Assembly: GCA_937907435.1 (NCBI GenBank)
Contig: CALCIA010000314.1
Span: 1 to 19,093, forward strand
Source of the DNA: an uncultured Actinomycetes bacterium
GTDB lineage: Bacteria; Actinomycetota; Thermoleophilia; Solirubrobacterales; 70-9
Length of the DNA stretch: 19,093 nt
Direction of reading: 5' to 3'
Position 1 is the first letter of the stretch; every line of letters starts with the position of its first letter. Shown in pieces: positions 14,807 through 19,093 of this stretch. The notes under the pieces were generated by a model. The model saw nothing but the letters and a program-made list of their open reading frames with translations, did no database searches and was not told the origin of the DNA. The translations under genes were made by a program, and so were the position numbers.

Positions 14807-15718
14807 ATGGCGGTCCACGTTGAACCCCAGCCCCTCAATGCCCCGATCGCGGGCGGCACCAACGGCGCCACCGTCGCGGTCGAACCGCTGGTCGCGGGCC
14901 ACGTCGACTTCCCCCGCGCGGCGATGGTCGACCCCGGCGGCAGCTTCAAGACCCTGCGCCTGGCGCGCGCGATGTCGAGCTCCAAGCAGGCCGAGTCGGT
15001 GCCCGTCCCCGCCTTCCTGATCCGCCACCCGACCGTCGGCCCGGTCCTCGTCGACACCGGCCTGCACCCGTCGATCGCGAGCGGCGGCCCGGAGAACTTC
15101 GGCGGCCTCGCCAACCGCTTCGGCCGGCCCAGCCTCGAGCCCGGCGAAGACGTCCCCTCGCAGCTGCGCGACAAGGGGATCGAGCCGCGCCAGGTGCCGG
15201 TCGTCGTGATGACCCACCTGCACCTCGACCACTCCTCGGCGATCTCCGAGTTCCCCGACTCGACCTTCGTCGTCAGCGCCGCCGAGTGGCAGGAGGCCGC
15301 GCACGGCTCCAAACCGTCCCTGAACGGTTACCGCCGCACCCACTTCGACCTCGCCTTCGAGTACCGCGCGGTCGACTTCGACGGCGACGCGGTCAATTCA
15401 TACGCGACCTTCGGGCGCACTTTCGACCTCTTCGGTGACGGTTCCGTGCGCCTCGCGTTCACCCCCGGCCATACGGCGGGCCACTGCTCGGTGATCTGCC
15501 GGCTGGCGAACGACGACTTCGTCATCGGCGGCGACGTCGTCTACATGCTGGGACAGCTGGAGGGACGCGAACCGCTGGCGCCGCGGCCCTTCGACGCCCA
15601 CATGATGCGCCGCTCGGTGCAGGAGCTGCGCCTCTTCCACGCGCAGTTCCCCGACGCGACGATCACCCCTGGGCATGATCCGGACTTCTATGCCCGGATC
15701 GCTCCTCGCTTCGAGTAG
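14807..15718 (+). CDS. Metallo-beta-lactamase-fold lactonase-type hydrolase
   Basis: This is a 303-aa metallo-beta-lactamase-fold enzyme. The dinuclear metal ligands are visible: THLHLDHSS (His137, His139, Asp141, His142), GHTAGH (His226), GGD (Asp243) and PGHD (His290). Order and spacing resemble AHL lactonases of the AiiA/AttM group, which open homoserine lactone rings, but many relatives hydrolyse other lactones or esters. A quorum-quenching role is therefore only a possibility. The N-terminal 60 residues are strand-rich with no signal peptide, so it is cytosolic. GAGG lies 5 nt before ATG. It diverges from the PECR-like SDR, and its 3' end overlaps that of the acyltransferase gene by 56 bp on opposite strands. 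Confidence 0.9.
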   Translation: MAVHVEPQPLNAPIAGGTNGATVAVEPLVAGHVDFPRAAMVDPGGSFKTLRLARAMSSSKQAESVPVPAFLIRHPTVGPVLVDTGLHPSIASGGPENFGGLANRFGRPSLEPGEDVPSQLRDKGIEPRQVPVVVMTHLHLDHSSAISEFPDSTFVVSAAEWQEAAHGSKPSLNGYRRTHFDLAFEYRAVDFDGDAVNSYATFGRTFDLFGDGSVRLAFTPGHTAGHCSVICRLANDDFVIGGDVVYMLGQLEGREPLAPRPFDAHMMRRSVQELRLFHAQFPDATITPGHDPDFYARIAPRFE

Positions 15719-16403
15719 CGAGCCCTTCGTAGAGCTCGCGCACGCGGGCGAAGATCTGGTCGGCGGCCTCCTGCTGGCGCTCGCGGCTGGGGTCGCGCTC
15801 CACCGGAAAGGTGAGCGGCTCGCCGTAGGCGACGGTGACGCGCGGGAAGCGCAGCCGCTTCCAGCCGCGCACGCCGGCCGAGCCGTGGATCGCGGTGGGG
15901 ATGATCGGCACGCCGGTCTCCAGCGCGATCCGCCCGATCCCCGGTTTCGCCGTGCCGAGCCGCTTCGAGCGGGAGCGGCCGCCCTCGGCGTAGACCAGCA
16001 GCAGCTCGCCCTGGTCGATCAGCTCGTAGGCGGTTTCGAAGGCCTTCTCGTCGCGGTGGCCGCGGCGCACCGGGAAGACGCCGCCGACCTTGAGGATGTA
16101 GGTGAGGACCGGCGGGCCGAAGAGCTGGGACTTGGCCATGAAGCGGACCTTGCGCCAGAGGTAGACGCCGACGAAGAAGTGGTCGGCCTGGCTGAAGTGG
16201 TTGGGCGCGAGGACGGCGGCGCCGCGCGGCACGTTCTTGCGGCCCTGGGCGGTGACCCGGTAGAGCAGGATCGTCGGGACCGTGACGACGATGCGCGCCA
16301 GCGTGTAGGTCCACCCCGCCCCCTTGCGCGCCGACTCGTGGAACTGGTCGAAGTACTCCGCGGGGCGGTCGTCGAGGTAGACCTGTGGCTTCATCTCGGG
16401 CAT
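15663..16403 (-). CDS. plsC: 1-acyl-glycerol-3-phosphate acyltransferase (PlsC-like)
   Basis: This is a 246-aa acyltransferase. Motif I is NHFSQAD (68-74), giving His69-x4-Asp74. Motif II lies around VFPVRRG (109-115). Motif III is YAEGGRSRS (138-146), in place of the usual FPEGTRS. Motif IV is in VPIIPTAIHG (165-174). It transfers an acyl chain to lysophosphatidate or a similar acceptor at the membrane; a hydrophobic stretch at about 33-48 could anchor it. ATG at 16403 is chosen; TTG at 16409 and ATG at 16394 are alternatives and none has a good ribosome site. The 3' end overlaps the converging hydrolase gene, so the last 18 or so residues are encoded opposite that gene. It lies downstream of a glycosyltransferase. 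Confidence 0.88.
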   Translation of the reverse strand: MPEMKPQVYLDDRPAEYFDQFHESARKGAGWTYTLARIVVTVPTILLYRVTAQGRKNVPRGAAVLAPNHFSQADHFFVGVYLWRKVRFMAKSQLFGPPVLTYILKVGGVFPVRRGHRDEKAFETAYELIDQGELLLVYAEGGRSRSKRLGTAKPGIGRIALETGVPIIPTAIHGSAGVRGWKRLRFPRVTVAYGEPLTFPVERDPSRERQQEAADQIFARVRELYEGLATRSEERSGHRSPDHAQG

Positions 16404-16508
16404 CGGCAAGGGGCGGGCTCTGGCGGGGGCCGTGATCGTCCCTACTCTGCGCGCGCGGCGCGGTTACGGAGGGGCGCGGACCCGCCCGAACGGCGGGGCG
16501 TGGGCGGC

Positions 16509-17198
16509 TCAGCGTCGGCGCAGGCGGCTGAGGAAGACGAGGGCGAAGTCGCGGAGCTGGACGGCGCGGTGCGCAAAGCCGCGGGCGTCGCGGCCCGTCG
16601 CGCGGTGCTCGAGGTCGATTTCGTACTCCCCCACCCGCGCGCCGGCGCGGACCGCGTCGACCGTCATCCCGATCTCCATGCCGAAGCCGCGGGCGAACGG
16701 GAGGACGGTGCGGAGCGTCGCGGCGGACATCGCGCGCTGGCCGGAGATCGGGGCGCGCGCCTCGAAGCCGCAGAGCCGCCGCTCCGCCCAGCGCGCGAAG
16801 CCCAGCGCCACGCCGAAGCCGCCGCCGACCCGGCGCGCGAAGGCCGCCACCGCGAGGTCGCACTCCCCCGCCTCGACCGCGTCGACCAGCGGGACGAGCC
16901 GCGCCGCGCTCTCTCCGAGGTCGCCGTCGCAGAGCAGCACCAGGCGCGGGGCGGGATCGGCGCTGAGCGCCGCCTCGCAGGCCGCGGTCACGTTGCCGCC
17001 CTTGCCGTGCGCTTTCCCCCGCCGCACCACCTGCGCGCCCGCCAGCATCGCCCGCTCCGCGGTGCCGTCGCGCGAGGCGTCGTCGCCGACCCAGATCGCC
17101 GCCCCCGGGAAGGCGCCCCGCAGCGCCCCCACGGTCGCCGCGATCCGCTCCGCCTCTTCGTGCGCCGCCACGACGACGGCCAGTCCTTCCGATCCCAT
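16509..17198 (-). CDS. Family 2 glycosyltransferase
   Basis: This is a 229-aa GT-A-fold protein. The N-terminal strand and loop is LAVVVAAHEEAERIAATVGA, followed by VGDDASRDGTAERA (37-50), GKAHGKGGNVTAA (61-73) and the metal-binding DGD at 91-93 (LLCDGDLGE). The layout is that of dolichyl-phosphate-mannose-synthase-like GT2 enzymes without a membrane domain. The acceptor is unknown; glycolipid or polyprenyl phosphate is plausible beside the PlsC-like gene, which begins 105 bp downstream on the same strand. The start is ATG at MGSEGLAV; an open frame extends far upstream but is a shadow of the genes on the plus strand. It shares a 43-bp divergent gap with the biotinyl protein gene. Confidence 0.85.
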   Translation of the reverse strand: MGSEGLAVVVAAHEEAERIAATVGALRGAFPGAAIWVGDDASRDGTAERAMLAGAQVVRRGKAHGKGGNVTAACEAALSADPAPRLVLLCDGDLGESAARLVPLVDAVEAGECDLAVAAFARRVGGGFGVALGFARWAERRLCGFEARAPISGQRAMSAATLRTVLPFARGFGMEIGMTVDAVRAGARVGEYEIDLEHRATGRDARGFAHRAVQLRDFALVFLSRLRRR

Positions 17199-17208
17199 CC
17201 GCGCCCCA

Positions 17209-17234
17209 TTGTCGCCTCGCCGGCGGCTATTGTC
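17209..17234 (+). promoter_or_regulatory. Possible leaderless promoter of the biotinyl protein
   Basis: TTGTCG (17209-17214) and TATTGT (17229-17234) look like weak -35 and -10 boxes, although the 14-bp spacing is short. The -10-like box ends 7 nt before the ATG at 17242 and no ribosome site is present, so a leaderless mRNA is possible. This is suggestive only. Confidence 0.25.
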
Positions 17235-17241
17235 CCCGCCG

Positions 17242-17454
17242 ATGCCGAACGTCGAGGCACACATCACCGGCAACGTCTGGAAAATCGAGGTCGCGGTCGG
17301 CGACTCCGTCAGCGAGGGCGACACCGTCGTCATCCTCGAGTCGATGAAGATGGAGATCCCGGTCGAGTCCGAGGACGACGGCACGGTGAAAGAGATCCGC
17401 TGCGAGGAGGGCCAGAGCGTGAGCGAAGGCGACGTCCTCGTCGTCCTCGAGTAG
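17242..17454 (+). CDS. Stand-alone biotinyl (biotin/lipoyl-attachment) domain protein
   Basis: This is a 70-aa protein that is just one biotinyl domain. The biotinylation site is ILESMKMEIPV (31-41), with Lys36 as the modified residue. The flanking halves mirror each other (VAVGDSVSEGDTVVILE and GQSVSEGDVLVVLE), typical of the flattened beta-barrel. Size and motif match free biotinylated proteins such as mycobacterial TB7.3. It would carry carboxyl-biotin between a biotin carboxylase and a carboxyltransferase; the beta subunit at 4183-5781 is a possible partner, though they are 11 kb apart. No ribosome site precedes the ATG. A crotonase gene begins 6 nt after its stop, so the two are an operon. 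Confidence 0.92.
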   Translation: MPNVEAHITGNVWKIEVAVGDSVSEGDTVVILESMKMEIPVESEDDGTVKEIRCEEGQSVSEGDVLVVLE

Positions 17455-17460
17455 GTCGCC

Positions 17461-18330
17461 GTGGCGGAGAGCTCGGCCGGGGGGCCCGAGAGCGACGCCG
17501 GTGGGAACGGAGGCGCGGCCGGCGAGCCGGAGCGCCTCGCCGGCGGCAAGCTGCTGCTCGATCGGCCCGCGGACGCGGTGGCACGGCTGCGGATCGCCAA
17601 CCCGAGCCGGCGCAACGCGCTCGACCACGAGATCCTCGGCGCGATCGCGGCGACGCTGCCGCGGCTCGACGACGGGATCGCGACCCGCTGCGTGCTCATC
17701 ACCGGCACACCGCCCCTCTTCTCGGCCGGCTACGACATCGCCGAATTCACCGAGGAAGCCTTCGAGCGCGAGGCCGAGGCGCTGGTCGCCCACCCCTTCC
17801 AGGCGGCGATGGAGGCGATCGTCGCCCACCCTTGGCCGACCGTCGCCGCGATCAACGGGCTCTGCCTCGGCGGCGGCCTCGAGCTGGCGGTGAGCTGTGA
17901 CCTGCGGATCGCCGCCGCGGGCGCCGAGCTCGGCATGCCGCCCGCCAAGCTCGGCCTGATCTACGGCCACACCGGCCTGCGCCGCTTCCTCGAGACGATC
18001 GGCCTCCCCCGCACCCGCGAGATGTTCTTCACCGGCCGCAACGTCGTCGCCGCGCGGGCGGAGCGGATCGGCCTCGTCAACGAGGTGGTCGACGACGAGC
18101 GGATCGACGAGGCGGGCGTGGAGCTGGCCGCGACGATCGCCGCCGGCGCCCCGCTCTCGACCCGCGGCAACAAGCGGGTGATCGACGTGCTCGCGGCCAA
18201 CCCGGTGCTGAGCGAGGCCCAGGAGGAGGAGCTGGTCGAGCTGCGCCGCTCCTGCTTCGGCTCGGCCGACTTCCGCGAGGGCATCCGCGCCTTCGCCGAG
18301 AAGCGCCGCCCGTCCTGGACCGGGAAATGA
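17461..18330 (+). CDS. Crotonase-family protein, methylmalonyl-CoA decarboxylase-like
   Basis: This is a 289-aa crotonase with a 25-residue Gly/Glu/Ser-rich N-terminal tail. The oxyanion segments are FSAGYDIAEF (87-96) and NGLCLGGGLELAVSCD (132-147). The first hydratase Glu is present (Glu141), but the second is replaced by Pro161 (MPPAKLGLIYGHTG). The block P-A-K-L-G-x-x-Y aligns with the E. coli methylmalonyl-CoA decarboxylase segment carrying active-site Tyr140, here Tyr168. SAGYDI aligns with its SAGHDI (His66). Simple enoyl-CoA hydration is thus unlikely; decarboxylation or isomerisation is more plausible. GTG at 17461 follows AGGT within the end of the biotinyl gene. The operon link to a biotinyl carrier fits metabolism of a carboxylated acyl-CoA. 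Confidence 0.85.
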   Translation: MAESSAGGPESDAGGNGGAAGEPERLAGGKLLLDRPADAVARLRIANPSRRNALDHEILGAIAATLPRLDDGIATRCVLITGTPPLFSAGYDIAEFTEEAFEREAEALVAHPFQAAMEAIVAHPWPTVAAINGLCLGGGLELAVSCDLRIAAAGAELGMPPAKLGLIYGHTGLRRFLETIGLPRTREMFFTGRNVVAARAERIGLVNEVVDDERIDEAGVELAATIAAGAPLSTRGNKRVIDVLAANPVLSEAQEEELVELRRSCFGSADFREGIRAFAEKRRPSWTGK

Positions 18331-18335
18331 CGCTC

Positions 18336-18361
18336 GGCGCGCGCACGGGCCGGCGCGCGCC
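18336..18361. terminator. GC-rich hairpin after the crotonase gene
   Basis: GGCGCGCGC (18336-18344) pairs with GCGCGCGCC (18353-18361) around an 8-nt loop. It begins 5 nt after the stop region of the crotonase gene. No T-run follows, so it is only a possible terminator; chance self-complementarity is easy in such GC-rich DNA. Confidence 0.35.
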
Positions 18362-18379
18362 GCGGGACGACCCGTAGCC

Positions 18380-19021
18380 GTGCCCCGCAAGAGCGCCAAA
18401 GCGCGCCGCGAGGAGCTCGCCGCCTCCGACCCGGTGATGGCCGACCTGATCGGGCGCCTCGGCCCGCTCGACCTCGCCAAGCGCCTGCGCCGGCGTAAAG
18501 AGGAGCGCCCCGCCGACGCCTTCGGCGCCCTGCTGCGCTCGATCGTCGGCCAGCAGCTCTCGACCAAAGCGGCGCGGGCGATCTACCTGCGCATGCTCGA
18601 CCTCTTCGACGGCCCACCCACCCCGGCAGCGATGCTCGCGCTCACCGAAGACGACCTCCGCGGCGTCGGCTTCTCCCGCCGCAAGGTCGAGTACGTCCAC
18701 GACCTCGCCGCCCACGTGCTCGACGGCTCCCTGGAGCTCGACCGCCTCGAAGCCCTCGACGACGAGCAGGCGATCGCCGAGATCTCCGCCGTGCGCGGCC
18801 TCGGCCGCTGGACCGCCGAGGTCTTCCTCCTCCTCCACCTCGGCCGCCCCGACGTCATCGTCAGCGGCGACCTCGGCATCCGCAAAGCGATCATGCTCGA
18901 GGACGGCCTCGAAGCGATGCCGACGCCGAAGGAGGTCGAGGCCCGAGCCCACCCCTGGCGCCCCAACCGGAGCCTGGCGTGCCTGTACTTGTGGGAGTCC
19001 CTGCACGCGGTGCCGGATTAG
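18380..19021 (+). CDS. HhH-GPD DNA glycosylase (AlkA/3-methyladenine type)
   Basis: This is a 213-aa helix-hairpin-helix glycosylase. LLRSIVGQQLSTKAA (51-65) is the typical first-domain helix. The hairpin is AVRGLGRWTAEVFLLLHLG (137-155), and the catalytic Asp164 lies in VSGDLGIRKAI. The closing HPWRPNRSLACLYLWESL (191-208) is the AlkA-type C-terminal motif, P-W-R-P-x-R-x-x-A. It lacks the Cys cluster of MutY and endonuclease III and the N-terminal AlkA extension. It removes alkylated purines from DNA in base excision repair. The GTG start is 49 bp after the crotonase; no strong ribosome site is seen. It is probably independent of the acyl-CoA genes functionally. Confidence 0.9.
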   Translation: MPRKSAKARREELAASDPVMADLIGRLGPLDLAKRLRRRKEERPADAFGALLRSIVGQQLSTKAARAIYLRMLDLFDGPPTPAAMLALTEDDLRGVGFSRRKVEYVHDLAAHVLDGSLELDRLEALDDEQAIAEISAVRGLGRWTAEVFLLLHLGRPDVIVSGDLGIRKAIMLEDGLEAMPTPKEVEARAHPWRPNRSLACLYLWESLHAVPD

Positions 19022-19093
19022 GTGGGTAGGTCCGGGGCCCCGCAAGCTGTCGCCCGGATAACGGACCCGCCCCTCTCGCCACGGCCCGGGCAG
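19022..19093. other. Window end, no feature seen
   Basis: This is 72 bp of GC-rich sequence after the glycosylase stop. I see no gene start, hairpin or promoter that I can support. Confidence 0.6.

Noticed and set aside
15675..17900. 741-codon plus-strand open frame antisense to plsC and the glycosyltransferase
   Set aside because: Arg/Ala/Gly-rich composition with no recognisable motifs; the opposite strand carries clear catalytic motifs.

Overview
The window is very GC-rich, with strong third-position G/C bias, many GTG starts and tightly overlapping stop/start junctions. It encodes an actinobacterial set of families: DUF3618 and Holin-X membrane proteins, a TB7.3-like free biotinyl domain, a DDN/DUF385-type protein, and several acyl-CoA enzymes. 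I infer Actinomycetota, plausibly Thermoleophilia (Solirubrobacterales-like); there is no rRNA or other marker to prove it. I see no tRNA, rRNA, CRISPR array, transposase or prophage. It looks like ordinary chromosome rich in acyl-CoA metabolism.

Layout. (1) 79-964, minus: a three-gene envelope operon (44-aa DUF4235-like protein, Holin-X-type protein, DUF3618 protein). (2) 1005-2425, minus: a nitrilase-superfamily amidase overlapping a TetR regulator, with an 18-bp FadR-like palindrome in front. (3) 2512-6625, minus: crotonase, acyl-CoA carboxylase beta subunit, BKACE (DUF849) beta-keto-acid cleavage enzyme and MerR regulator, which reads as an acyl-chain degradation module. (4) 6730-7521, minus: a secreted RTX-like nonapeptide-repeat protein. 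(5) 7522-8154: a non-coding divergent region full of inverted repeats, including two copies of a 43-nt structured element. (6) 8155-11599: two acyl-CoA dehydrogenases (plus), a tiny coiled-coil membrane protein between them (minus), a conserved small protein and a SixA-type phosphatase, the last three plus-strand genes linked by GTGA overlaps. (7) 11680-13845: a GAP/Sap-like membrane protein (minus), diverging from an SDR and a DDN-like protein (plus). (8) 13904-15718: a PECR-like SDR (minus) diverging from a lactonase-type metallo-beta-lactamase (plus). (9) 15663-17198, minus: PlsC-like acyltransferase and a family 2 glycosyltransferase. (10) 17242-19021, plus: free biotinyl protein, a methylmalonyl-CoA-decarboxylase-like crotonase, and an HhH-GPD DNA glycosylase.

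How they fit. Two acyl-CoA dehydrogenases, two crotonases, a carboxyltransferase subunit, a biotinyl carrier, two SDRs and BKACE point to catabolism of branched or unusual acyl-CoAs, under TetR and MerR control. A shared 18-bp motif in front of one crotonase and one dehydrogenase suggests one regulator controls both. A separate hairpin family with conserved arms follows three genes. The least explained signals are non-coding: the twin 43-nt element with compensatory stem changes, the shared operator, and the three-copy hairpin.
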